Positions 1 through 7,119 of a stretch of 26,000 bases of DNA are shown here, piece by piece. The DNA is from SIG437 sp045576235 (GTDB lineage Bacteria; Bacillota; Clostridia; UBA1381; UBA9506): positions 1 through 26,000 of the forward strand of contig JAZNGA010000035.1 in NCBI GenBank assembly GCA_045576235.1. Reading direction: 5' to 3'. A model generated the notes under the pieces. It had not been told where the DNA came from. It made no database searches and saw nothing but the letters and a program-made list of their open reading frames with translations. Position numbers and translations under genes: made by a program. Each line of letters opens with the position of its first letter. Positions within the stretch are counted from its first letter, which is position 1.

Positions 1-162
1 TAAATTCGGATAATTAAATCTATCTTTTAATATTTTTCACCGGGTGACAAAAAGTTCCTATTTGCCACTCTATTTTGCTATACTCTTTTTTGAAGTGAAA
101 AAATTTTAAAATTTACCCTTGACAATTCTTAGCAGGTTTAATGTGTATTATATTTTGACATC

Positions 163-1143
163 CTAATACATTAATCCATATGGAGTAATTTGCATTTTTA
201 CTACATCAACACCAGTTTTTTTACAAACATCACGAAGCAACATTTCATTTTGCTCAGATATTTTACATCCTAATATTACCTTCGTGGGCCTAGTAAAATA
301 ATATAATTGTCCCTTGTTCCGGTACTCCTTAGGGATGCTTTCAACAGATGGATATAAATGTCCCATATGTAACATAAGTCTCCATTCTTGTTCATACTCC
401 CAATCTTTATGCTTTTGATTTCCCAATTCCTCTAAAAAGGAGTACGCACTTAGAGGATTGCTTTGTCTATCCATTATGTGAGACATACCATCAAGTAGTT
501 TTTCTTTATATCTTATAGGGTATAGTGAATTAAGTGTTAATTCTTTTTTGACTCTTTCCGTATCATATTCAATGCAAACGCCTGTATGATCTTTTGCATA
601 ATGCGTCCACATAGGAATATTTGTCTCTTTGTCAGTAAAACAAGCTATCCGGATGGTTGCATTAGACACACTATTCAGACTAGCATTAGTTTTTTCCAAC
701 ATATGCATTTCAATTTCGTTAAGTTTGCTTTTCGCTTCCTCTATGGTAAGAGTTGTTCCACAAATTACATTTTCAGCCACATATTCCGCTAATTTATCGT
801 ACCAATTATGGTCGTTAAATATTTTTTCAAATGTATAAACTGGTAGTCCTTTAAACGAATCCTCATATAATTCTTTCATATTTCCCTTCGAAAAATAAAA
901 TTTAGAATCTTTAGAACTCATTAATGATACAGCATCAAATATATCATTTAATTCCGGCGGAGAGGCTACATAAATCTCGCCAGTAGCTATTTCACTAGTT
1001 ATATAATCCAAATTGTCTAAACTTCTATATCTATATAGTTTTTCAGGAATATGCTTTCTTTTTAAATCTAGTGCTTTTCTCAAATCGCCTTTCTGTGTTG
1101 AAACAAACAACTTCCAAAACTCTTTTTCCCATTCTTTTTCCAT
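163..1143 (-). CDS. DUF2971-family protein, defence-island associated
   Basis: A 326-aa protein that I place in the DUF2971 family from three motifs. The N-terminus has LYRYRSLDN (res 36-44) followed by an IYVASPPELND stretch (57-67). The middle has a CFTD...MWTHYA..H.GVCIEYD block (168-194). Towards the C-terminus is WEYEQEWRLM (248-257). No signal peptide or membrane segment is visible. The biochemical activity of the family is not established; its members often occur among phage-defence and mobile genes. The ATG is preceded by AGAAGG at about 7 nt. The gene is last of four minus-strand genes and lies 71 nt downstream of the Cap15-like gene, so cotranscription is plausible. The first 162 bases of the window, downstream of it, show no gene I can support. 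Confidence 0.8.
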   Translation of the reverse strand: MEKEWEKEFWKLFVSTQKGDLRKALDLKRKHIPEKLYRYRSLDNLDYITSEIATGEIYVASPPELNDIFDAVSLMSSKDSKFYFSKGNMKELYEDSFKGLPVYTFEKIFNDHNWYDKLAEYVAENVICGTTLTIEEAKSKLNEIEMHMLEKTNASLNSVSNATIRIACFTDKETNIPMWTHYAKDHTGVCIEYDTERVKKELTLNSLYPIRYKEKLLDGMSHIMDRQSNPLSAYSFLEELGNQKHKDWEYEQEWRLMLHMGHLYPSVESIPKEYRNKGQLYYFTRPTKVILGCKISEQNEMLLRDVCKKTGVDVVKMQITPYGLMY

Positions 1144-1214
1144 GACAATACCTTCTTTTTCCGTGTTTTAGAGTGTTATCATAAATTTTGTTGATGCATA
1201 ATGCTTATATATAC

Positions 1215-1877
1215 TCAGTTTTTGGCAATAATACTTTTATTATCATAATAATACTGTTTTGCTTTATCGATTTTATTACTATCACTCATTTGGCTTTCTT
1301 TATCATTTAATTTCCATTCAAAGGATTTAATTTTCTTCCCAGAAAAAATGTCCGCTGAAAAACCTATCATTTTATTGGTAATAGTTTGTTTATTTTTACG
1401 TTGAAAACTAAATGTTGCTAATCCTTGATTCTTCACTGTATTATTTATCATATCAGTAACATATGTATATGTAATTGTTCCAGTTTTTTCGTTAATATAC
1501 ACATTGTCAGATGTCCATGTGCCCTTATATGTACCATCTTCATTAAAGCAAGTTCCCCTGATTATTAACCCTGAAAAATCTTGTTCAAAACACTCATAAT
1601 AAAACCTAGGGCTATCATCCTCTGCAATATATACCCCAACCCAAATACCTTCTAAGTATTTATTCCCAAATACTAGTTTTTTTATAAACTTACATTTTAC
1701 CATTATCATTTCTGCAAATTTTAGTATAAATCGATATGTGCCAAGAGAAATTATCCCACTTAAAGATATTCCCCAAAATAAGTTTGATTTTATAAAATCA
1801 GATAATAGACTCCAAATAAAGAATAGCATTGCGGTTGTTATCGTAAAAACAATAGTTCTTAATTTTTCGTATTCCAT
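1215..1877 (-). CDS. Two-TM plus beta-barrel protein, Cap15-like effector candidate
   Basis: A 220-aa protein with two N-terminal hydrophobic helices (about res 7-25 and 34-58), a short basic stretch, and a C-terminal domain rich in predicted beta strands (about 74-190). That domain opens with LEGIWVGVY and contains GTWTSDNVYI, GTITYTYV and GLATFSFQ. This architecture resembles the CBASS effector Cap15, in which a membrane-anchored beta-barrel senses a cyclic nucleotide and damages the membrane. The assignment rests on layout and pattern, not an alignment. No cGAS/DncV-like nucleotidyltransferase is visible in the window, so a CBASS role is unproven; a different lipocalin-like membrane sensor is possible. 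The start is supported by AAGGAGAG just upstream of the ATG. It lies 72 nt after the coupled SIR2-like/110-aa pair. Confidence 0.5.
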   Translation of the reverse strand: MEYEKLRTIVFTITTAMLFFIWSLLSDFIKSNLFWGISLSGIISLGTYRFILKFAEMIMVKCKFIKKLVFGNKYLEGIWVGVYIAEDDSPRFYYECFEQDFSGLIIRGTCFNEDGTYKGTWTSDNVYINEKTGTITYTYVTDMINNTVKNQGLATFSFQRKNKQTITNKMIGFSADIFSGKKIKSFEWKLNDKESQMSDSNKIDKAKQYYYDNKSIIAKN

Positions 1878-1949
1878 TTTTCTCTCCTTAGTATTTTAGT
1901 TGTAGTTTTGTACAATTAATGCTTGAATATTATTGATAAAACAAATATG

Positions 1950-2282
1950 CTATTTAAGTAATATCCGTTCATTGATTTTACATGGTAAATTGATACACAT
2001 TATAACCGTTAAAGGATCAATATCATATTCACAAGCAATCATATGGGCATCTACCATGATGCATGTAAGCAAGGCATCACCATCATTTAAAGGGATTTTC
2101 GTTTTTCTTATTTTATCACATAATTCAAGTCTGGTTTTTATTTCTTGTCGCATTTGTGGACTTAGTAAATTAAACTGCCGTAAAACTATATTATACGGGC
2201 ACAAACTCTTAACCAAAAGATTGTATTGTTTCAATAATGCCAAAAATTTTGACTTACTCATTGTTATATATTTAATTTTCAT
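1950..2282 (-). CDS. Small unknown protein coupled to the SIR2-like gene
   Basis: A 110-aa protein starting MKIKYITMSK; I do not recognise the family. I chose this ATG over one five codons upstream because it overlaps the SIR2-like stop codon in an ATGA, with a GGAG 9 nt upstream. That is the typical arrangement of translationally coupled partners. The protein looks soluble and basic in its first half. It has several cysteines (SLCPYN, ELCDK, LLTCIM, IACEYD, NLPCK) with no clear zinc-binding spacing. Coupling suggests a companion of the SIR2-like protein, such as an immunity, regulatory or structural partner. This is inference from gene order only. Confidence 0.65.
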   Translation of the reverse strand: MKIKYITMSKSKFLALLKQYNLLVKSLCPYNIVLRQFNLLSPQMRQEIKTRLELCDKIRKTKIPLNDGDALLTCIMVDAHMIACEYDIDPLTVIMCINLPCKINERILLK

Positions 2283-3406
2283 GATTGATTTCTCCAAAAT
2301 TCTTTTGTTTCTACAAACTCAATTTTACCCGTAGCAGATAGATTAGGCAGCAACTCTTTCACCTTTTCACACTGTTCGTCAGAGTAATAGTAATAAATAC
2401 ATTTGTCAATATTCGCATTATTAATTGACTCGAATATATGAAAATCATTCCAAGGTGAAAGTCCCAAAATTTCGATTTCACCAGTAATTGATTTCAAATC
2501 ATCAAAATAATAATCTTCAGAAAATTTCACTTCAGGATGTTCAACCTTTAACTTCACTGCATGTCCCATGTTTGACACAAGAATATTCTTATCATTTAGC
2601 CAGCTATCTACATCATTTTTTACAGTTTCATTCTCTTTATATGCAATAGCTAATTTTTCTACAGCACTATTTGCTAAGGAACTTTGGTTTATTTGGAGTT
2701 CCTTATAAGCTCCGCTATGTGTAGATACCGCATTTGAATACAGATAAAAATAATTCAAATCTACATTGATATCTTCTGTAGGTGGGTTAGGCAATTTATT
2801 TCTCAAAGAATTTTTGTTGTACGTATCCGAAAGTTTATCAAAATGTCCGTGTATATGAAATACTTCTATATCAACTACGGAATCAATATTTGAATCATAG
2901 TTTGTTGTAAATATTTTGTCAAAGCTTTTTAGGTAATTTATAAATTTATCTGAATATTGCAAATGCAACTTATTTAATTTTCCGTCATTATATATAGCAA
3001 AATAATATGCACTTTTTAAAGATTCTCTTATATAATACATTTCAGGATTAGCAGTGTTGGTTTTATGACAAACCAAATCATGAATTAAATAATAATCTTC
3101 AAATCCTATATCTGTAATTCTTAGCGTGTTAAGTCTATTAGAATACTGCTCCTTAAAAGAAGCAAGCGATTTGATTTCAGCAGTACAGTTTGCATATTTA
3201 TCATATACTCCATTTATTATATTTGGAATTTCCAGGAACAATAATCCTATATAATTTTTTAATAAATACGACTCGTTCACAATAATATGCAGCGGAAAAT
3301 CATCACGGTCACAATTTTTCAGAATTCTTAAAACAATTTGTTGTGTAGTATAGTTTTTATTATCAAATTGTATATTAATACCGTTACCAGTCAAAAGATT
3401 TCTCAT
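2279..3406 (-). CDS. SIR2-like / AbiH-like NADase-fold defence protein
   Basis: A 375-aa protein. It begins with a Rossmann-type glycine motif LLTGNGINIQF (res 4-14). It then has FTTNYDSNID (166-175) and FHIHGHFD (183-190), the Asn/Asp and His motifs seen in bacterial SIR2-like and AbiH proteins. Towards the end is ILGLSPWNDFHIF (313-325), also a hallmark of this group. SIR2-like defence proteins typically hydrolyse NAD+ on phage infection and halt the host; AbiH is an abortive-infection protein whose mechanism is less clear. The sequence supports the fold family but not the choice between them. It has its own promoter about 25 nt upstream and an RBS (GAGGTG) before the ATG. It heads the minus-strand cluster and is coupled to the 110-aa gene. 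Confidence 0.75.
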   Translation of the reverse strand: MRNLLTGNGINIQFDNKNYTTQQIVLRILKNCDRDDFPLHIIVNESYLLKNYIGLLFLEIPNIINGVYDKYANCTAEIKSLASFKEQYSNRLNTLRITDIGFEDYYLIHDLVCHKTNTANPEMYYIRESLKSAYYFAIYNDGKLNKLHLQYSDKFINYLKSFDKIFTTNYDSNIDSVVDIEVFHIHGHFDKLSDTYNKNSLRNKLPNPPTEDINVDLNYFYLYSNAVSTHSGAYKELQINQSSLANSAVEKLAIAYKENETVKNDVDSWLNDKNILVSNMGHAVKLKVEHPEVKFSEDYYFDDLKSITGEIEILGLSPWNDFHIFESINNANIDKCIYYYYSDEQCEKVKELLPNLSATGKIEFVETKEFWRNQS

Positions 3407-3429
3407 AATTTACACCTCAATTTATATTT

Positions 3430-3458
3430 ATTATACCACAAAAAAGTTTATTTGGCAA
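3430..3458 (-). promoter_or_regulatory. Promoter of the SIR2-like defence cluster
   Basis: On the minus strand TTGCCA (3453-3458) and a perfect TATAAT (3430-3435) are separated by exactly 17 nt. They sit just upstream of the SIR2-like start. This is a sigma-A-type promoter by pattern. Confidence 0.7.
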
Positions 3459-3607
3459 TTTATAACAATTTTTTTGACCACATGTTATCCCACAGTTAGA
3501 AATGTAACAGGCGGAAACAGTGGAGATAAGATGTCCAAAGAGTATATTGAATGTAGCGGAAAGGGCTAAAAAAAGCAAAAACCGCTATATATCAAGCTTT
3601 AGAGCGT

Positions 3608-3653
3608 GTTCGGGACGAAGAGGCCGCAGGTTCAAATCCTGTTATCCCGACCA
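3608..3653 (+). pseudogene. 3' half of tRNA-Pro(CGG); probable integration scar (att)
   Basis: The sequence carries a proline-type anticodon loop TTCGGGA (anticodon CGG), the 3' anticodon stem CGAAG, a variable loop, a T arm with GGTTCAAATCC, a 3' acceptor strand ATCCCGA and an encoded CCA (3651-3653). The 5' half (acceptor strand, D arm, 5' anticodon stem CTTCG) is absent: bases before 3608 do not pair. Loss exactly at the anticodon loop is typical of tyrosine-integrase integration into tRNA genes. The tRNA 3' end is followed directly by an intrinsic terminator, as for a native gene. The natural reading is that the chromosome lies to the right and an integrated element, including the defence genes, lies to the left. 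Confidence 0.8.
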
Positions 3654-3654
3654 C

Positions 3655-3688
3655 GTCGAAGCAAAGTTCGCTTTGCTTCGACTTTTTT
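3655..3688 (+). terminator. Intrinsic terminator with TTCG tetraloop, copy 1
   Basis: GTCGAAGCAAAG and CTTTGCTTCGAC form a perfect 12-bp stem around a TTCG loop, followed by six T. It directly follows the CCA of the tRNA-Pro fragment. Confidence 0.85.
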
Positions 3689-3845
3689 ATGCAAAAAAGT
3701 CATCCGCCCGCTTCCTTGCTTCTCCTCTTTCACAAAAAGTCACGCTCGGCTCACCTGCTCGGTTGTAAACGCCCTCACGACGACTCGCTGTCGCTACCAA
3801 CTTTTTGTGAATTTATTTTGACACGTTATGAACACTCGCACCATA

Positions 3846-3878
3846 TCGAAGCAAAGTTCGCTTTGCTTCGACTTTTTT
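3846..3878 (+). terminator. Intrinsic terminator with TTCG tetraloop, copy 2
   Basis: This is the second copy of the same hairpin. An 11-bp stem (TCGAAGCAAAG / CTTTGCTTCGA) closes a TTCG loop and is followed by C and six T. Confidence 0.75.
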
Positions 3879-4035
3879 ATACAAAAAAATTCATCCGCCC
3901 GCTTCCTTGCTTCTCCTCTTTCACAAAAAGTCACGCTCGGCTTGCCTGTTCGGTTGTAAACGCCTTCACGACGACTCGCTGTCGCTACCAACTTTTTGTG
4001 AGTTTCGATTTTGACATGTTATGAACACCCGCACC

Positions 4036-4080
4036 AAAAGAGCATCTGATACTTTTTTCGTATCGATTGCTCTTTTCATT
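4036..4080. terminator. Hairpin terminator between convergent regions
   Basis: AAAAGAGCA (4036-4044) pairs with TGCTCTTTT (4068-4076), with an inner GATAC/GTATC stem around a T6 loop. The A and T flanks allow it to act in both directions. It closes the repeat region. Confidence 0.5.
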
Positions 4081-4125
4081 TCAAAGGGATAGCGGGATTT
4101 GAACCTTAAGAAGGCACAAGAGATT

Positions 4126-4154
4126 AAAAAAACAGTCCAGCGGACTGTTTTTTT
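4126..4154 (-). terminator. Terminator of the serpin-fusion gene
   Basis: A seven-A run, the stem ACAGTCC/GGACTGT with loop AGC, and a seven-T run form a symmetrical bidirectional intrinsic terminator. It lies 17 nt beyond the stop codon of the minus-strand fusion gene. Confidence 0.9.
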
Positions 4155-4170
4155 GATACCTTATGTGTAA

Positions 4171-6996
4171 TTACTCTGCAAATGCATAGCGGCCCATAAA
4201 GAGTGTTTCTCCGCTTGTGTTATCACAGATTGCAAAGTAGAACGGTTTATTGAATTTGAGTTCAATCGGTTCGGGCGGAAGCGCGGAGCCTGCCATGCCG
4301 ATTGCGGTCACCGCTGCGGCTTCGGTTCCTTTTTCATCCACATTGATAAAAGTCTTATGAATTGTGTTTGTAAACCACATATTGCCTTTATCAAACATCT
4401 TTGTAAAGTCTGCGTTCTTTTCATCAAAGGCAGTGGTTATACCCATATTCATAAAGATATTATTCAGATCAGTAGAATACTCAATCTTGAATTTCGGCAT
4501 AGCCATTTTGATATATGTACTTTTAAACATTTCATCATTGATAGCAGCAGATAATTCCTGCTCAACATTGATGTCGCCCTCCGGCATAATCAAATACATA
4601 CTTACATCGAGGTCATCGTATTTGTCAGTTCCGAGATATTCTCCGTCTGCAGATATCTTATCAACTCTGTTTTTGTATGGCAATTCCAGAATTTTCACAG
4701 AATTTGTTTCGGCATACGGGAACCATTTTGTTTTATTCATAAAATCAACAGTAATCTTGGTTCCGTCTGCATTATTAAACTGATCGGGTTTAGTAGCGTG
4801 TTCGCTGAACTCATCCTGCCATGCTCCTTTGAAATAGATTGCATTGATAAGCATTGCCCAAAAATCGTCTGTATTCTGAATGATTGTCGGTATCTTTCCG
4901 TTGGTCTTATCTCTTACCCAACCGTTTATTTCTTTTACTGCATTTGAATTTGTAACACTTTTAACCTCTGCATCATAATATTCCGTTGCAATTTTCTTAT
5001 AGGCATTACTGAAGCTTTGTGAGGTCTTATCCTTATTCATCCAGATGGAGTTTGCAATGTTTAGATTCAAAATGTCTGCCTGAGAATATCTTTCAATTAT
5101 ATCCTTTGAAACACCATTAAATTCTTCAAGGTTCGTTACGCCAAGGGCATTTAATATCTGTTCTTGCGTTTCACCTGATGCACCGTTTGCAGCAAGTGCA
5201 AGTGCCATCTTTATTGAAATTGGGGAAAACATATAGTTTTTATCAGTCGGCATCTGTGCATTTACCTTGTCGCTAAAGAGCATACCGTCAGAAATCTCAA
5301 CAGGTTTCTTCAATCTGCCATATCCAGCATTTTCTACGCACACCTGACCTGCCTCTGTGAGCATAAATTCTGCCATTCTGCGAGCCGGGCTATCTGCCGG
5401 AGTATCTTTTCTTAAAACAACATAAGTGTTGTTAGAAAGAGGATATGAACCGTCTGCGATTGATTCATCCGTAGGCATCACACCGTCAATGGCAAGGAGT
5501 TTCAGATTGTTATGCACATCATAGAACATATCCATATTGTTATAGTAATAATAAATGCTGTAACCCAAACCATATCCCACAGGGTCATTGGTTTTCGCCG
5601 CCATAACATCGGTCAGCACATTTGACATTGTGTAGGATGTTTCTTTCTGCACTTCGTGGTGAATTTCGTTTCCGTTTAAGAAGTGCTTTTCCATCTGTGC
5701 ATGGCTACCTGAGTCATTGTTTCTGCAATAAGGATACATAAGAGCATCGTCACCGCCTACCTCAGACCAATTATCATAAGCGTCATTTACATATATATTG
5801 CTTATCTGCTCTTTAGTAAGGCCTGTTGCCGGATTATCCTTGTTTGTGAAGAATATCATTGCATCATAAGCGATAGGGATAAGTTCCAGCTCAACGCCTT
5901 TATCTTCTGCCATTTTCAGAATATCACTTGCAGGATATACAGATGCAAAAAGCATATCAACCTCGCCGTTTATAAGGCGCTGATAGGATGCGTGACTCTT
6001 GGAATGTTTTTGAGGGAATTTTTCATGTGTTTGTCCGTTGCGGAACAATGCACTGTAAACTGCCTGAGTAAACGGATATGTAGAGGTTGAACCGTCAATA
6101 GTCGGCATTTCCTTGTCAAATCCGTAATACACCGCTGCATCTGACGGATACATCTGGCAATCATCCTGCGTGTTGTTCAGGATATATGCAACATCTCCTC
6201 TTGTTGCAGCCTTCCCGGGATTAAGCAAACGAACAGGATTTTCACGGTCAGTATCATCATAATCTGATACGATGTTTCTGCTTACATATTCATAAGCTTC
6301 CTTTGCCCAATCGGAAATCTTATCTTTATCCGCATAGTTCTCAGCAGTTGACTTTGAGCATCTTAAACCTGCATACTGCAAAGCTCTTGCAATCATAACC
6401 GTAATTTCTTCTCTGGTCACATCTCTTTCCGGAGAAAATGTCTTTTCAGAATCCCCTTTAACAAGTCCATAATGATATGCTGAAAGGACTTCGCGATAAT
6501 ACCACTTGTCGCTGGTTACATCATCAAAAACTCTGACAGCACCTTGCATAGCAACTTTATTAAGTCCCAAAAATCTCATAACCATTGCAACTGCTTCTGC
6601 ACGGGTTACATTGTCATTGATATTTGCTTCGCCCTTTTCGTTGCCTTTGATAACGCCAACTCTTGATAACATTCTGATATTATGGAAATCTGAATTAGTG
6701 TTGTCATTATCAGCAAATTCAATCTCTTCCGGAACGAAAGCCTCAATCTCTCTGTCAGCATTTTCTGTCGGGATGGTTGCATAAACACTTCCATCGTATG
6801 ACATTGACAGAGGAATAACCTCTCCTGAGTCCTTATATCTCGCTCTTGTGAGCCAAGAGTTTCTGTCTTCTATGTCATCAGGGAAAGGTATTTTAACCGT
6901 TGTAAATGCAGCTGCGCGGGCCTCCTCTGCAAATGCACATCCTGCAAACGGAATCATCATACATAACACTAAAATAATTGATATAAGTTTTTTCAT
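4171..6996 (-). CDS. SLH - PstS-like binding domain - serpin fusion, cell-surface protease inhibitor
   Basis: A 941-aa secreted protein. The signal peptide (res 1-24) has both a possible lipobox (FAGC, Cys20) and a good AFA/EE type-I site. Three SLH-like modules follow (about 103-150, 157-210, 220-276, with TRAEA and TREE motifs); these would bind cell-wall polymer. Next is a PstS-like periplasmic-binding-protein domain (about 298-565; DGSTSTYPF, RNNDSGSHAQ). The C-terminus is a full serpin (about 568-941) with FSPISIKMALAL, LINAIYFKGAW and FMGRYAF. The serpin hinge (888-896: E, K, G, T, E, then AAAV) fits the inhibitory consensus. Counting Gly890 as P15 puts the scissile bond near Ser904-Ala905, which suggests elastase-like targets. 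The RBS AAGGAGG is ideal. It probably forms an operon with the upstream membrane protein, which carries the same binding-domain type. Confidence 0.88.
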   Translation of the reverse strand: MKKLISIILVLCMMIPFAGCAFAEEARAAAFTTVKIPFPDDIEDRNSWLTRARYKDSGEVIPLSMSYDGSVYATIPTENADREIEAFVPEEIEFADNDNTNSDFHNIRMLSRVGVIKGNEKGEANINDNVTRAEAVAMVMRFLGLNKVAMQGAVRVFDDVTSDKWYYREVLSAYHYGLVKGDSEKTFSPERDVTREEITVMIARALQYAGLRCSKSTAENYADKDKISDWAKEAYEYVSRNIVSDYDDTDRENPVRLLNPGKAATRGDVAYILNNTQDDCQMYPSDAAVYYGFDKEMPTIDGSTSTYPFTQAVYSALFRNGQTHEKFPQKHSKSHASYQRLINGEVDMLFASVYPASDILKMAEDKGVELELIPIAYDAMIFFTNKDNPATGLTKEQISNIYVNDAYDNWSEVGGDDALMYPYCRNNDSGSHAQMEKHFLNGNEIHHEVQKETSYTMSNVLTDVMAAKTNDPVGYGLGYSIYYYYNNMDMFYDVHNNLKLLAIDGVMPTDESIADGSYPLSNNTYVVLRKDTPADSPARRMAEFMLTEAGQVCVENAGYGRLKKPVEISDGMLFSDKVNAQMPTDKNYMFSPISIKMALALAANGASGETQEQILNALGVTNLEEFNGVSKDIIERYSQADILNLNIANSIWMNKDKTSQSFSNAYKKIATEYYDAEVKSVTNSNAVKEINGWVRDKTNGKIPTIIQNTDDFWAMLINAIYFKGAWQDEFSEHATKPDQFNNADGTKITVDFMNKTKWFPYAETNSVKILELPYKNRVDKISADGEYLGTDKYDDLDVSMYLIMPEGDINVEQELSAAINDEMFKSTYIKMAMPKFKIEYSTDLNNIFMNMGITTAFDEKNADFTKMFDKGNMWFTNTIHKTFINVDEKGTEAAAVTAIGMAGSALPPEPIELKFNKPFYFAICDNTSGETLFMGRYAFAE

Positions 6997-7119
6997 ACGC
7001 TTTTGCCTCCTTACTATATTGCTTAAGAACGTGTGTTGTAATCACACCAAGTTACATTTTGTTGCTAAGATGCAGTGCAAGGCAGATATATTTTCGCGAT
7101 TTAATTGTCGCTCAACTCC

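Larger units (their letters stand above)
3655..4036. repeat. Tandem ~190-bp repeat, two copies
   Basis: Copy 1 spans about 3655-3843 and copy 2 about 3846-4036, offset 190-193 bp and nearly identical. Each copy contains a TTCG-loop terminator hairpin, then a long-range inverted repeat TCACAAAAAGT ... ACTTTTTGTGA (3730-3740/3800-3810 and 3921-3931/3991-4001). Each ends with GTTATGAACAC-CGCACCA. Short open frames here read straight through the hairpins and are not credible genes. The stretch 3407-4170 therefore holds a promoter, the tRNA scar, this repeat and terminators, but no protein gene. Confidence 0.8.

Noticed and set aside
119..151. Plus-strand promoter TTGACA ... TATTAT
   Set aside because: The spacer is 21 nt and there is no rightward gene; it faces the 3' end of the DUF2971 gene.
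1215..3406. Complete CBASS operon
   Set aside because: No CD-NTase, HORMA/TRIP13 or E1/E2/JAB gene is seen; only the Cap15-like architecture suggests it.
3520..4024. Overlapping short open frames through the repeat region
   Set aside because: They run through a tRNA fragment and terminator hairpins and repeat with the 190-bp unit; no RBS or protein-like composition.
3655..4036. CRISPR array
   Set aside because: Only two long tandem units without regular short repeats and unique spacers; no cas gene in the window.
4082..4105. Second tRNA-like T arm on the minus strand (GGTTCAAATCCCGC, then TATCCCTT)
   Set aside because: Only two of five T-stem pairs form, and no CCA or other arm is present. 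It may be a very old att scar, but I cannot support it.
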